The notes: generated by a model not told the origin, from the sequence alone. 64,000 bases of DNA from Acidovorax temperans (GCF_006716905.1 NZ_VFPV01000004.1:310001-374000), one strand, 5' to 3'; shown: positions 47,026 through 56,133, counted from the first letter of the stretch. Made by a program: numbers and translations.

Positions 47026-48289
47026 TATCCGCCGCCTGGAAAGTAAAGGGACGCTGTTCCTGGACTTCCGATATGTGGGGCAGCGGCTGCGGGAATACAC
47101 CACGTTGACCGACACCTCCGCCAACCGCAAGCGCTTGCAAAAGGTCCTGGAGCGCATCGAAGGAGAAATCGCCCTGGGCGCCTTCGACTACCAAAAAACC
47201 TTCGGCAAACCCTTGCCTGCCGTGGAGACAGACCCCCCGCAGGAGCCCATGCTTGCCGGGCCCGCATCAGGCGCATTGAAGCAGCCCCCCAGCACAACCC
47301 CGCTGTTTCACGACTTCGCCGAGGTGTGGTTCGCAGAGGCCGAGGTGACATGGCGGCGTAGCTACAACATCACGCAACGCGGCGCTCTGGACAAATACCT
47401 GATCCCCTTTTTTGGGGACAAGGAGGTCGGCCAGATCACCAAGGCAGACGTACTGGCATTTCGGGCTTCACTCGCCAAAGTTCCCGCCCGAAAGTCCAGC
47501 AACACCTTATCCAACCGACGCATCAACTCCATCATGAAGCCTTTGCGACAGATCCTCAACGAAGCAGCCGACCGCCTCGAGTTTACGTCCGCCTTTCGAA
47601 ACATCAAACCCTTGAAGATGAAGCGCAGCGACGTCATGCCCTTCACGCTGGAGGACGTGCAGCGCATTCTGACCACCGTGAGAGCGGACTATCGCAACTA
47701 CTTCACCGTGCGCTTTTTCACGGGGATGCGGACCGGAGAGGTGCATGGCCTCAAATGGAAGTACATCGACTTCGAGCGCCGTCTCATCCTGGTGCGTGAA
47801 TCCATCGTGCTCAACGAGGAAGACGAACTCAAGACGGATGGCAGCATGCGCGACATCCAGATGAACGAGATGGTCTTCGAGGCCCTGCAGGCGCAGTTCA
47901 AGATACGGCACCCGGAATCGGAGTACGTGTTCAGCTTGCGCAGTGGCAAGCCCATCGACAACCAGAACTTTCTCAACCGGGTCTGGGCACCGCTGCTGCG
48001 TCATCTGGGGCTGGAGCACCGCAGGGCCTACCAGATGCGGCATACGGCGGCCACGCTGTGGCTCGCTGCCGGGGAAGCACCGGAATGGATTGCGCGCCAG
48101 CTGGGTCATACCAGCACCGAAATGCTGTTTCGTGTGTACAGCCGGTATGTGCCCAACCTGACGCGCCGGGACGGATCTGCCATGGAGCGCTTGCTCAAGC
48201 AGCACATCTCGTTGGCGCCCGTCACGGGGAACGTGACCCCCGTGATCCTGGCGCTTGAGGCCTCGGCGGCAGTGGCAACCACGACCTGA
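47018..48289 (+). CDS. Tyrosine recombinase (integrase)
   Basis: The 423-residue phage-type integrase has an N-terminal arm-binding region (GSIRRLESKGTLFLDFRYVGQRLREYT), a core-binding domain and a catalytic domain. Catalytic residues seen are Arg in FFTGMRTGEVHGLKWKYID, His-x-x-Arg in YQMRHTAATLWLA, a second His in LGHTSTEMLFRVYSRY and the Tyr nucleophile in that last motif. It is complete. It marks the island carrying hsdM/hsdS and the small genes to the right. Confidence 0.95.
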   Translation: MGSIRRLESKGTLFLDFRYVGQRLREYTTLTDTSANRKRLQKVLERIEGEIALGAFDYQKTFGKPLPAVETDPPQEPMLAGPASGALKQPPSTTPLFHDFAEVWFAEAEVTWRRSYNITQRGALDKYLIPFFGDKEVGQITKADVLAFRASLAKVPARKSSNTLSNRRINSIMKPLRQILNEAADRLEFTSAFRNIKPLKMKRSDVMPFTLEDVQRILTTVRADYRNYFTVRFFTGMRTGEVHGLKWKYIDFERRLILVRESIVLNEEDELKTDGSMRDIQMNEMVFEALQAQFKIRHPESEYVFSLRSGKPIDNQNFLNRVWAPLLRHLGLEHRRAYQMRHTAATLWLAAGEAPEWIARQLGHTSTEMLFRVYSRYVPNLTRRDGSAMERLLKQHISLAPVTGNVTPVILALEASAAVATTT

Positions 48290-48311
48290 CCACCACGCTT
48301 TTTTGAACCCA

Positions 48312-48360
48312 CGCCCAACGCCCAACGCCCAACGCCCAACGCCCAACGCCCAACGCCCAA
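48312..48360 (+). repeat. Tandem repeat, seven copies of CGCCCAA
   Basis: Exactly seven 7-bp units run without mismatch between the integrase stop and the next gene. Seven-base units change reading frame with each step, but the array lies outside the genes assigned here. Confidence 0.97.
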
Positions 48361-48446
48361 CGCGCAGGGCAGGGCGCAGCCTTGCCTGCGCCCACCCTGC
48401 AAACCCGATTTTCCGAATCTGCACCTCGAGTGCTAAGGAGTGCCAT

Positions 48447-49064
48447 ATGAACCCGTCCCTTCACCTACATCAAAGCCGCAGTCCCATCGTCGTGCATACG
48501 CTGATGCTGCAGCGCATGTCGCATCAATCCTTCGACGCGGTCACGCAATACCGCGAAGAAATCCATGCCCGTATGCCCCATGCTGCACAGGGCGTGCTGA
48601 ACGCATTCATGCGCGATCTGTTCAGCGACGATGACCTGGTACGTGCCTATCTGCATCCCGTGGCAACGCCTGTGGGACAGCCAGCGACCACGCCCCTGGA
48701 CCTGTGCGAGCGCGCGGCAAACCAGGCGGGCCGCTATCCGGGACTGATGCACCGCCACGAAAGAGAGCTGGCAGCCGTTGCAGCCTTTGTGCAGTCCTGT
48801 GGCTACTACTGGTGTGTCCACCAACAAGCCACGGGGCAGCACTCTGCTCAGGGCGCTCACACCATGCGCTCCTGTCGCAGCCGCATAGCCGCAGCTCACA
48901 AGGCGTTCCTGGCGGAGCCTCTCAGGCAACTGCGCCGCAGCCATGCGGATCTGGGCAGCACATTTACCCAGGTGCTGGGCATCGACCAGGACGACGCAGC
49001 GGACCCGCAGCAGGTAGCACGCATACAGGCTGCGCTTGGCAGTGCGATCATGCAAATGCCGTAG
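48447..49064 (+). CDS. Island protein of unknown function
   Basis: This 205-residue protein has a good AAGGAG site 6 nt before its ATG. It is His- and Cys-containing and helical in appearance (MSHQSFDAVTQYREEIHARMPHAAQGVLNAFMRDLFSDDDLV, HERELAAVAAFVQSCGYYWCVHQQ). I recognise no family. Its place behind the integrase and before the zinc-ribbon gene suggests island cargo. No signal peptide or membrane helix is seen. Confidence 0.7.
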   Translation: MNPSLHLHQSRSPIVVHTLMLQRMSHQSFDAVTQYREEIHARMPHAAQGVLNAFMRDLFSDDDLVRAYLHPVATPVGQPATTPLDLCERAANQAGRYPGLMHRHERELAAVAAFVQSCGYYWCVHQQATGQHSAQGAHTMRSCRSRIAAAHKAFLAEPLRQLRRSHADLGSTFTQVLGIDQDDAADPQQVARIQAALGSAIMQMP

Positions 49065-49084
49065 CAATCAATGAAGGAGTGGAA

Positions 49085-49345
49085 ATGAGAGTTCATGAGT
49101 TGAAGTCGACACCAGTGCTCGCGAAACTCATCTGTGACCGCTGTGGAGCGCAGGCGCGACACGATGAAGGCGACGGCCTGAACAACTTCCTGCAGCTGGG
49201 GTTCGATGCAGGCTGGGGATCATTCCTGGGGGATGGAACGCGGGTGGATATCGATCTTTGCCACAGCTGCCTGAAGGAAACGCTGGGCCCCTGGCTGCGC
49301 CTGTCGACATCTGCCTGGGCCTCCGCCCCCGCCCCCGAGGCGTGA
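49085..49345 (+). CDS. Small zinc-ribbon protein
   Basis: This 86-residue protein has two CxxC knuckles, CDRC at 17-20 and CHSC at 59-62, around a short beta-rich core with GFDAGWGSFLGDGTRVDIDLC. Similar small proteins are scattered in proteobacterial islands without assigned function. An AAGGAG box precedes the start, 20 bp after the previous gene, so the two are probably cotranscribed. Confidence 0.75.
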   Translation: MRVHELKSTPVLAKLICDRCGAQARHDEGDGLNNFLQLGFDAGWGSFLGDGTRVDIDLCHSCLKETLGPWLRLSTSAWASAPAPEA

Positions 49346-49487
49346 CAACGGCATCAGATGACAACAATAGAGAGTCAAACCACGGGGCGTGCTGCGCTTG
49401 CGCTCCCCCCAATCCGCCGCGCATGGGTGGATCGGTTCTGCAGGAGATCCGTTTGGTAGTTCTCTACAAGATGAAAGGAAATGCACC

Positions 49488-49832
49488 ATGGGCGGCTTGA
49501 TCACCTTGTTCCTGATCGGTAGCGTGATTACCGGGTTTGCCATGTACGTCGCCACGCGTGAAACGCAACCCAGCCTCAGCGCTGCCAACTACACGCTGGA
49601 GTGCACACGGGACGGTGACGGAAGGTTTCTGGCCGAGATGGTCCCGGAGGTGCCGGGCGCACGGGCCTGGGGAGCCACGGCCGAGGAGGCCATGGCGAAA
49701 GCACAGGCCATAGCCCTCAGAATTCTGGCGCAGCGGCTGGAGCAAGGCGAGGTCAAGGCGCGCAGCATCCGCATCGAACTGCGAGCGCTTGCAAAAGCGG
49801 CGAATGCCCCAGCCGAAGAACTTAGCCGCTAG
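49488..49832 (+). CDS. HicB-like domain protein with an N-terminal membrane helix
   Basis: This 114-residue protein starts with a single membrane segment (GGLITLFLIGSVITGFAMYVA) and continues into a HicB-type fold: YTLECTRDGDGRFLAEMVPEVPGARAWGATAEEAMAKAQAIALRILAQRLEQGE. HicB normally is a soluble antitoxin paired with the small RNA-cleaving HicA; no HicA is seen nearby, and a membrane helix in front of the fold is unusual. An AAAGGAA box precedes the ATG. Domain assignment rests on pattern recognition only. Confidence 0.7.
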   Translation: MGGLITLFLIGSVITGFAMYVATRETQPSLSAANYTLECTRDGDGRFLAEMVPEVPGARAWGATAEEAMAKAQAIALRILAQRLEQGEVKARSIRIELRALAKAANAPAEELSR

Positions 49833-49888
49833 TGACCTGCAAGCAGTTTGGCGGATATCGTTATGAAATTCTGTGCGGAGGTCGTGCT

Positions 49889-50002
49889 ATGAGTATGAGC
49901 TTGCTGGACGTTCTGTCCATTGCTGTGCTTGTCGGATTCGTTGTTCTCGGGCTTCTTCACTATCGGCTTGATAGGAAGAGAGCAAAAACCGATAAGCACT
50001 GA
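49889..50002 (+). CDS. 37-residue single-helix membrane peptide
   Basis: A short frame encodes MSMSLLDVLSIAVLVGFVVL, then GLLHYRLDRKRAKTDKH: one hydrophobic helix with a basic tail facing the cytoplasm. A GGAG box lies 8 nt upstream. It follows the HicB-like gene by 56 bp. Small membrane peptides of this shape include type I toxins and regulators of membrane complexes; the role here is unknown. Confidence 0.55.
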   Translation: MSMSLLDVLSIAVLVGFVVLGLLHYRLDRKRAKTDKH

Positions 50003-50092
50003 GAGGGTTCAATCCCTCCTGGCAAGAACTGCAAATGACCGACGCGTGCAGAAAATGCACCCCTCAATCTCCGCATAGACATGGGTGATTAA

Positions 50093-50233
50093 ACGTATAT
50101 CTGGCAGGCCAGCGACTGGCCAACCTGGCGCTTTGATCTGGCCGCCCCGGCCAAGACCTTGGCCGAGGCCAGTCGCACCCAAGGTCTGTTGATACGTCAA
50201 CCGGCCGACGTCGGCATGGTGCTGTGCGACTAA
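50093..50233 (+). pseudogene. N-terminal remnant of a Fic-family protein
   Basis: An open stretch with no start codon reads YIWQASDWPTWRFDLAAPAK, then TLAEASRTQG, and stops at 50231-50233. This matches the N-terminal segment found before Fic AMPylation domains (DUF4172 type) as I recall it. The catalytic HPFxxGNGR part is absent, so this is a decayed fragment. Confidence 0.6.
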
Positions 50234-50267
50234 TTCAACCTGTTGGGGGTGTCGCGCCGCGGCTTCG

Positions 50268-50864
50268 TCAAAAAGTCGCTGGAGAATTTACCCACAAGAT
50301 GCGCGCCATCCCAGTGCCTATATTGGAATAACCGTGCGGAACCTGGCTGGAGAATGTGAATACGTCCCCCGCGTGTACGACAAAACGTTCATCAGCGAGT
50401 TGCAACTCCACCGAGCCATCCAGCACGTAACCCATCTCTTCGCCCATGTGCTCAATCTGTCCGTCACTGGATTGACCGGGTTCCATGATGTGGATGTTGG
50501 CCTGCAGCAACCCGCCCCGTTGCGGCAATACCAACCGCTCGAGTGCTATACCCCCAGTGCGGATCACAGGTCGTGCACCGGCCCGAAATATCGGACCGGC
50601 GTTGGGTGTGCCCTCTGAGGTCAACGCTGCGATGTTGGTGTCCAGCGCCACTGCCAGCCGGTGTAGCATTGCCAGTGATGGGGTGGCAGAGCCTCGCTCA
50701 ATCTTGGAGATCAGGCTTTCCGAGCATTCTGCTTTGCGCGCAAGCTCAAGAAGCGTGTAGCCTGCCACCAACCGTGCATGCCGTAGTCGTATGCCCAACA
50801 TGCTGGTGGGGCTGAGGCGGTCTTTCGACGGGGCGGGCTGCACGGAATCGGCGTTGATCGTCAC
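50268..50864 (-). CDS. XRE-cupin transcriptional regulator
   Basis: This 198-residue protein has an N-terminal XRE helix-turn-helix (GIRLRHARLVAGYTLLELARKAECSESLISKIERGSATPSLAMLHRLAVAL) and a C-terminal cupin (HIMEPGQSSDGQIEHMGEEMGYVLDGSVELQLADERFVVHAGDVFTFSSQVPHGYSN) that likely senses the pathway substrate. It is last in the minus-strand run after the M20 hydrolase (21-bp gap) and probably controls this operon. Many relatives regulate amine or amide catabolism. Confidence 0.92.
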   Translation of the reverse strand: MTINADSVQPAPSKDRLSPTSMLGIRLRHARLVAGYTLLELARKAECSESLISKIERGSATPSLAMLHRLAVALDTNIAALTSEGTPNAGPIFRAGARPVIRTGGIALERLVLPQRGGLLQANIHIMEPGQSSDGQIEHMGEEMGYVLDGSVELQLADERFVVHAGDVFTFSSQVPHGYSNIGTGMARILWVNSPATF

Positions 50865-50885
50865 GGGGTCTCCATCCGGTTGTGG

Positions 50886-52172
50886 TTATGGTTCTTGATT
50901 TGCCAGATCAGTCACAGTGTAGGCGAGTGCCTGCACGCCCAGGAGCAGATCACGCGGATCAGTGGCTTCAGCCGCGTTGTGACTTATGCCCTTGATGCTG
51001 GGCACGAAGATCATCGCCGTGGGGCAATGGTCGGCAAGGTACATCGCATCATGAAATGCGCCCGAGGTGATGGTCATCGGTGCGGGCAGACCTGCATGTG
51101 TGCACGCACGTTCGGCTGCGATCTGGATGAGGTCCAGCATGGGGCGGGGAAAATGGGTCGGTGCGCGCTGGAAGAATCGCTCGAGAGACACCGAATTATT
51201 CGACTCGGCGGCTAGGCCACGCAGGAACGCTTCGAAACGGTCGAGCACGCTGTCGGTAAGGCAGCGCATGTCGACGGTGAAATCGACACGGCCTGGAATC
51301 GTGTTGACGGAATTGGGGGTGACCTGCCAGCGGCCCAGCGTCAGGCGCAATTGGTTGGCAGTCTCCGCTGCAGCAAAGTCGTAGAGCTTCTGTGCCAGCG
51401 CCACGGCAGCTGCCATGGCATCGCGGCGCTCATCCATGGGGGTGGTCCCAGCATGCGCCATTGACCCATGGCATGTCACACTGAACCAGCGTACCGCCTG
51501 GATGCCCGTCACCACGCCCAGTGGAATGCCTGCCCGCTCCAGCACTGGGCCTTGTTCAATGTGGAGTTCGACGCAAGCGGACATTGGGCGTTGCATCGCG
51601 CAGCGCGGAACGTCGGGCGTGGAATCCAACGCCGCCTGCAATGCCTCGGAGAACCGTACCTTGTTCTGATCCACTGCATCCAGATAACCCGTCAAACACG
51701 AAGGATCGACGAAGGCGCTGGAGCCCATGGCGCCGGGACCGAAGCGGCTGCCTTCTTCGTTGGTCCAGGCCACGACCTCGATGGGCCGCAGGGTATTGAT
51801 GCCTGCGTCGTTAAGCGCGGCGATGACTTCAAGGCCTGCCACCACGCCGTACGCGCCATCGAGTTTGCCGCCTACGGGTTGGGTATCCCCGTGGCTTCCA
51901 GTCAACACGGCAGGCAGGTCATTGCGCTGACCGGGCCGGCGGAAAAACAGGTTGGCACAGTCGTCGACCATGACTTCGCACCCCAGGGCGCGGGCTTGGT
52001 CAATCAAATAGCGGCGCGATGCCAGATCAATGTCCGTGAGCGTCTCACGCGAAACACCGCCGTCCGCACGACCACCAAAGGTCGCCAACGAAGCGATGAA
52101 TGCTTGCAAGCGCTTGTTGTTGACGGAGTCTTGAGCCAGCGCTGCCGCTGACGAAGAGAGTTGCTGGTTCAC
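50886..52172 (-). CDS. M20-family Zn amidohydrolase (N-carbamoyl-L-amino acid hydrolase / allantoate amidohydrolase type)
   Basis: This 428-residue dimetal hydrolase carries metal ligands in GSHGDTQPVGGKLDGAYGV, ACTNEEGS-type WTNEEGSRFGPGAMGS and HIEQGPVLE, plus a late His in KGISHNAAEATDP. The family hydrolyses ureido groups such as N-carbamoyl amino acids or allantoate; the exact substrate cannot be read. The usual GSHLDT has Gly in place of Leu. Neighbours are an amidase and an ABC importer, which fits uptake and breakdown of an amide or ureide. Confidence 0.92.
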   Translation of the reverse strand: MNQQLSSSAAALAQDSVNNKRLQAFIASLATFGGRADGGVSRETLTDIDLASRRYLIDQARALGCEVMVDDCANLFFRRPGQRNDLPAVLTGSHGDTQPVGGKLDGAYGVVAGLEVIAALNDAGINTLRPIEVVAWTNEEGSRFGPGAMGSSAFVDPSCLTGYLDAVDQNKVRFSEALQAALDSTPDVPRCAMQRPMSACVELHIEQGPVLERAGIPLGVVTGIQAVRWFSVTCHGSMAHAGTTPMDERRDAMAAAVALAQKLYDFAAAETANQLRLTLGRWQVTPNSVNTIPGRVDFTVDMRCLTDSVLDRFEAFLRGLAAESNNSVSLERFFQRAPTHFPRPMLDLIQIAAERACTHAGLPAPMTITSGAFHDAMYLADHCPTAMIFVPSIKGISHNAAEATDPRDLLLGVQALAYTVTDLANQEP

Positions 52173-52190
52173 TATGGTTACCTGAAATTG

Positions 52191-53471
52191 TTATGCCAAG
52201 CTGCGTTCCAGCGCATGAGCGGCAGCGAGGACTTGGGCGTCGTGGAAGGTGCGTCCAACCAGCGTCACGCCAATTGGCATCCCGTCCTGTCCGGTACCTA
52301 CCGGAACATGAACGCATGGATTTCCCAGCAGGGACCACATACGGTTGAACACCGGGTCTCCCGTGGCTTGCAACCCTGCGGGCGCCGTGCCCTCAGTGCT
52401 GGGCGCCAGCATGACGTCGAACTGCTCGAACATGGTGTTCAGGGCATTGCGCGCCTGTCGGGCCTGGGCGAGCGCTGAAAAGAAGCGGTTGCCGTCAATG
52501 CGCAGACCGTTGACCAGTACGGCCGCGAAAGCCGGGCTGAAACGATCCGCTGCCGTGCGCAATTCGGGCGCGAAGGCTGCAGCAGCCTCGTAACCCATGA
52601 TGTCGATTTGCGCGTCGTTCAGCGGTGCGAAATGAGAGGGCAGGGCTATGTCGCTAACGCGCGCGCCATGTAGCTCGAATAGGCGGCTCGCCGTTGCCAT
52701 GGCCTGCCGTGTGTCTTCACTCGCCCGGTCCCAATACGGCGTGTGACACAGGCCTACACGCAAGCGGGCCGTTGGCTGGGGATCCAGCGGCAGGCGCGCC
52801 AGTATCCCTACGAAAAACGCGGCGTCGTCCACGGTGCGCGCCAGAGCACCCACCGTGTCCAGACTGGGGGACAGTGGTTTGATGCCGGCCAGAGGCAGTG
52901 TGCCGTGCGTGGGCTTATAGCCCACCACACCGCAATAGGCAGCAGGCCGGACGATTGAACCTGCCGTCTGTGTACCAAACGCTACGGGCACCATGCCCGC
53001 CGCAACAGCGGCTGCGGACCCGCTTGATGACCCGCCTGGGGTTCGGGTGGTGGACACGGTACTGCGGGGATTGCGTGTGGGGCCAGGTTGGAACGTGGCA
53101 AATTCCGTCGTGACGGTCTTGCCCATGACGATGGCCCCTGCGCTCCGGGATGCGGCCACGCAACCCGCATCCACGGCAGGGCGGTGCCCCGTATAGATGG
53201 CTGAGCCATACGTGGTGGGCATGTCGCTCGTATCCATCAGGTCTTTCACCCCGACGGGCAGTCCGTAAAGGGAGCCGCTTGCCGTTCCTGAATCCAGTGC
53301 GCGGGCCTGTGCCCGCGCCTGCGCGGGGTCAAAGTGTTGCCACGCCTGGATGTCAGGCTCGATGGCGTTGATGCGCTCTATGAACGCTTCCACAGCGGCC
53401 AGCACCGGTATTTCACGGCGGGCAAGGCGCGTGACGAGTTCGCGCGCGGACCAGCGAAGACATTCGTTCAT
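52191..53471 (-). CDS. Amidase (amidase signature family)
   Basis: This 426-residue enzyme has the Ser-cisSer-Lys triad layout: Lys in LPVGVKDLMDT, cis-Ser in RTPGGSSSGSAAAVAAG and nucleophile Ser in FGTQTAGSIVRPAAYCGVVGYKPTHG. It hydrolyses amides to acid and ammonia. It sits between the importer genes and the M20 hydrolase, 18-15 bp from each, so all are in one transcript. Confidence 0.94.
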   Translation of the reverse strand: MNECLRWSARELVTRLARREIPVLAAVEAFIERINAIEPDIQAWQHFDPAQARAQARALDSGTASGSLYGLPVGVKDLMDTSDMPTTYGSAIYTGHRPAVDAGCVAASRSAGAIVMGKTVTTEFATFQPGPTRNPRSTVSTTRTPGGSSSGSAAAVAAGMVPVAFGTQTAGSIVRPAAYCGVVGYKPTHGTLPLAGIKPLSPSLDTVGALARTVDDAAFFVGILARLPLDPQPTARLRVGLCHTPYWDRASEDTRQAMATASRLFELHGARVSDIALPSHFAPLNDAQIDIMGYEAAAAFAPELRTAADRFSPAFAAVLVNGLRIDGNRFFSALAQARQARNALNTMFEQFDVMLAPSTEGTAPAGLQATGDPVFNRMWSLLGNPCVHVPVGTGQDGMPIGVTLVGRTFHDAQVLAAAHALERSLA

Positions 53472-53486
53472 TGCGTGCTCCCGGGG

Positions 53487-54194
53487 TCAGCCGAAATAGG
53501 CCGCTCTCACTTCGTCGTTGGCGGCCAGTGCTTGGGCAGTGCCTTCGGCCATCACCCGGCCTTGCGACAGCACATAGCCGTAGTGCGAGATGGCCAGCGT
53601 CTGCCGTGCGTTCTGCTCCACCAGCAGTACCGTCATTCCCATAGCGTTGATTTGCTTGATGACGTTGAAGTTTTCTTTCACGTACAGCGGGGATAGTCCC
53701 AGCGAAGGTTCATCGATCACCAGCAACTGGGGTTCGGCCATCAGCCCACGACCGATGGAGACCATGGCCTGCTCGCCGCCAGACATCGTGCCCGCCAGCT
53801 GGATAGCACGCTCCTTGAGGCGCGGGAAAATGGTGTATACCTTCTCCAGACGCTCGCGGACCAGAGCGCTGTTCTTTTCCAGGAATGCACCGAGAGCGAG
53901 GTTCTCAGCTACCGTCATGCGCGGGAAGATCTTGCGACCTTCGGGGATGCATGAGATGCCGCCCGCCACGATCTTGTGCGTCTTTTCTCCTGCCAGGTCG
54001 CGGCCGTTCCACAGGATCTGGCCCTGGCGCGGTGGGGTCAGGCCCAGAATGGCGCGAATCAGGGTGCTTTTGCCGGCACCGTTGGCGCCCAGAATGCAGG
54101 TGATCTTGCCGGGAGCGACGTCAATGGACACGTCGTGCAATACGTTCACCTTGTCATAGCCTGTGGTCAGGCCTTTTACTGTCAGCGCGCTCAT
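53487..54194 (-). CDS. livF: ABC transporter ATP-binding protein (LivF type)
   Basis: This 235-residue ATPase has Walker A GANGAGKSTLIRAILG, signature MSGGEQAMVSIGRGLM and Walker B LLVIDEPSLGLSPLYV. It is the second ATPase of a branched-chain amino acid-type importer. Its start overlaps the end of livG by 4 nt. The substrate is uncertain: LivFGHMK-type systems also carry urea, amides and aromatic acids. Confidence 0.95.
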   Translation of the reverse strand: MSALTVKGLTTGYDKVNVLHDVSIDVAPGKITCILGANGAGKSTLIRAILGLTPPRQGQILWNGRDLAGEKTHKIVAGGISCIPEGRKIFPRMTVAENLALGAFLEKNSALVRERLEKVYTIFPRLKERAIQLAGTMSGGEQAMVSIGRGLMAEPQLLVIDEPSLGLSPLYVKENFNVIKQINAMGMTVLLVEQNARQTLAISHYGYVLSQGRVMAEGTAQALAANDEVRAAYFG

Positions 54195-54979
54195 ACGGTT
54201 TCCTCTCCCAGGTAGGCAGTCTGCACGTTCGGATCGGACGTGATCTGCGCGTAGGTTCCTTCGGCAATCTTTTGACCGTAGTTAAAAACGACGCAGCGGT
54301 CGGTGATGCGTTCGATCACGTTCATCTCATGTTCGATCAGCACCACCGTCAGATTGTTGAGCTTGCTGCGTACATCGAGGATGTCGCTCATCAGCGCATG
54401 TGTTTCGTCGTGCGTCATGCCAGCCGACGGCTCATCAAGCAGCAGCAGGCGTGGCTGGCTCAGCAAGGCACGGCATACTTCAATGCGGCGTCGGTCGATC
54501 ATGCTGAAGGTTTCCACCGGCTCAAACATCCGCTCCACCAGCGGCGGGCTGAAAATATTGAGCAGGTCGCGGACCTTTTGCACGTAAGCGTCATACTCCG
54601 CACGAAAGGCCTTGCGGCGGAATAGATTGAAGATCAATCCGTGCTGCATGTGCTGGTAGTCACCGATCACAATGTTGTCGAAAACCGTGAGCGGCAGCGA
54701 CAGGCGTGAACGCTGGAACGTGCGGGCCACGCCGCTGCGGTAGATCTCCTGCGGCGTCTTGCCAAGGACGTTTTCACCCCTGTAGAGAGCGCTGCCACTG
54801 CTGGCCTTGTACAGGCCGGTCAGCACGTTAAAGAACGTGGTCTTGCCCGAGCCGTTGGGACCGAGCAGGCCCAGCACTTCTCCTTCAAAAATCGACATGT
54901 TGAGTTTGTCGAGTGCCGTGAGGCCACCGAAACGCATCGTCAGGTCTTTGACTTCGACCAGTGTTTGCTTTTGGCTCAT
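54191..54979 (-). CDS. livG: ABC transporter ATP-binding protein (LivG type)
   Basis: This 262-residue ATPase has Walker A GPNGSGKTTFFNVLTG and Walker B LLLLDEPSAGMTHDE. The signature motif is aberrant: MIDRRRIEVCRAL replaces the usual LSxGxQ just before RALLSQP, so it lacks the canonical LSGGQ. The start overlaps the end of livM by 4 nt. Confidence 0.94.
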   Translation of the reverse strand: MSQKQTLVEVKDLTMRFGGLTALDKLNMSIFEGEVLGLLGPNGSGKTTFFNVLTGLYKASSGSALYRGENVLGKTPQEIYRSGVARTFQRSRLSLPLTVFDNIVIGDYQHMQHGLIFNLFRRKAFRAEYDAYVQKVRDLLNIFSPPLVERMFEPVETFSMIDRRRIEVCRALLSQPRLLLLDEPSAGMTHDETHALMSDILDVRSKLNNLTVVLIEHEMNVIERITDRCVVFNYGQKIAEGTYAQITSDPNVQTAYLGEETV

Positions 54980-56133
54980 CGTGAGGTCTCCTGGCTGAAG
55001 AACAGGCGTGTCTTGCGCGGCAGCAGTCCGTCGGGGCGGAACAGGAGGATGACGATCACCAGCGCTGCATAGAACAGGAAGCGGTATTCCTGGATGAACT
55101 GCAGTTTTTCAGGCAGCACCAGCACAATCACGGCCGCTGGAATCAGACCCACGGCATTCCCCAGCCCACCCAGAATTACGATCGACAGCATGAGCAGCGA
55201 GTCGGCAAAGGTGAAGTTGTTCGGCGCAACAAAGCCCGTGAGCATGCCGTACACACTGCCGGCAATGCCAGCGAAGAAGTTGCCCATCATGAAAGCGATG
55301 ACTTTCCAGCGTGCAATGTGCAGACCGAATGTGGCCGCAGCCGTCTCGTCGGTGCGCACCACGTCCATACTTAGACCGATCCATGAGCGCTCCAGTGCCT
55401 TAACGATCAGGAAGATGCCGCCGCACACCACCAGGCTCAGTACGGCATAGCTCACATAAAACGATGCCTCATGACCGAAGATCGAGAAGGGCTCATTGAG
55501 AGAGTGCCCAAACAACTTCATGCCCGGAACCTGCAAGCCTTGTGGCCCTCCCAGTACGTCGTTCACTTCGATGAAGGTCTTGAACAGGATGCCAAAGGCG
55601 ATGGTCACCAACGCCGCATAGTGCCCGCGAGTGCGTAACACGGGGGTAATCAGCACCGAGCCAATGACTGCCGCAATCAGGCCGGAGATCACCACGATCA
55701 ACAAATGCGGGATGCCCGTGTGCGTGGCCAGGACTGCAGTGGCATAGGCACCGATGCCGAAGAAGGCCGCGCCCGCAAAGTTGGCCACCCCCGAAAAGCC
55801 AAATTGCAGCGTGAGGCCGAGGCCCGCCGTCGTGTAGAGAAGCACCGCGCAGATCATGAGCAGCACGAAGTGCTGGTCATAGAACAGCGCAATCAGCGCG
55901 AGGGTAGAGCCCGCCGCCCAGATTTGAGCCAGTCCAGGGCGTCTGGCTCCTGCGGCTTCAATCCGTCCGGCGATACCTGTCTTTCGTGCGATGACCACAA
56001 CGATCGCCGCCACGGCGAGCAGTATCGCGATACCGATCTGTGTTTCGGCATGCAGAAAGAGCCACATATAGATGGTCGTGGCGATGCTGACAAGGGCCAG
56101 TACCATGGCCGGGTTGCGTATTGGTCTGGTCAT
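54976..56133 (-). CDS. livM: ABC transporter permease (LivM type)
   Basis: This 385-residue integral membrane protein has about ten helices and the LivM core (LLYTTAGLGLTLQFGFSGVANFAGAAFFGIGAYATAVLA, then SFDVVRTDETAAATFGLHIARWKVIAFMMGNFFAGIAG-type EAA loop). The start at 56133 lies 4 nt after livH; a longer frame to 56151 would overlap it. Confidence 0.93.
   Translation of the reverse strand: MTRPIRNPAMVLALVSIATTIYMWLFLHAETQIGIAILLAVAAIVVVIARKTGIAGRIEAAGARRPGLAQIWAAGSTLALIALFYDQHFVLLMICAVLLYTTAGLGLTLQFGFSGVANFAGAAFFGIGAYATAVLATHTGIPHLLIVVISGLIAAVIGSVLITPVLRTRGHYAALVTIAFGILFKTFIEVNDVLGGPQGLQVPGMKLFGHSLNEPFSIFGHEASFYVSYAVLSLVVCGGIFLIVKALERSWIGLSMDVVRTDETAAATFGLHIARWKVIAFMMGNFFAGIAGSVYGMLTGFVAPNNFTFADSLLMLSIVILGGLGNAVGLIPAAVIVLVLPEKLQFIQEYRFLFYAALVIVILLFRPDGLLPRKTRLFFSQETSR

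Noticed and set aside
48312..48360. Possible CRISPR array
   Set aside because: Units are 7 bp and directly tandem with no spacers, so it is a simple repeat.
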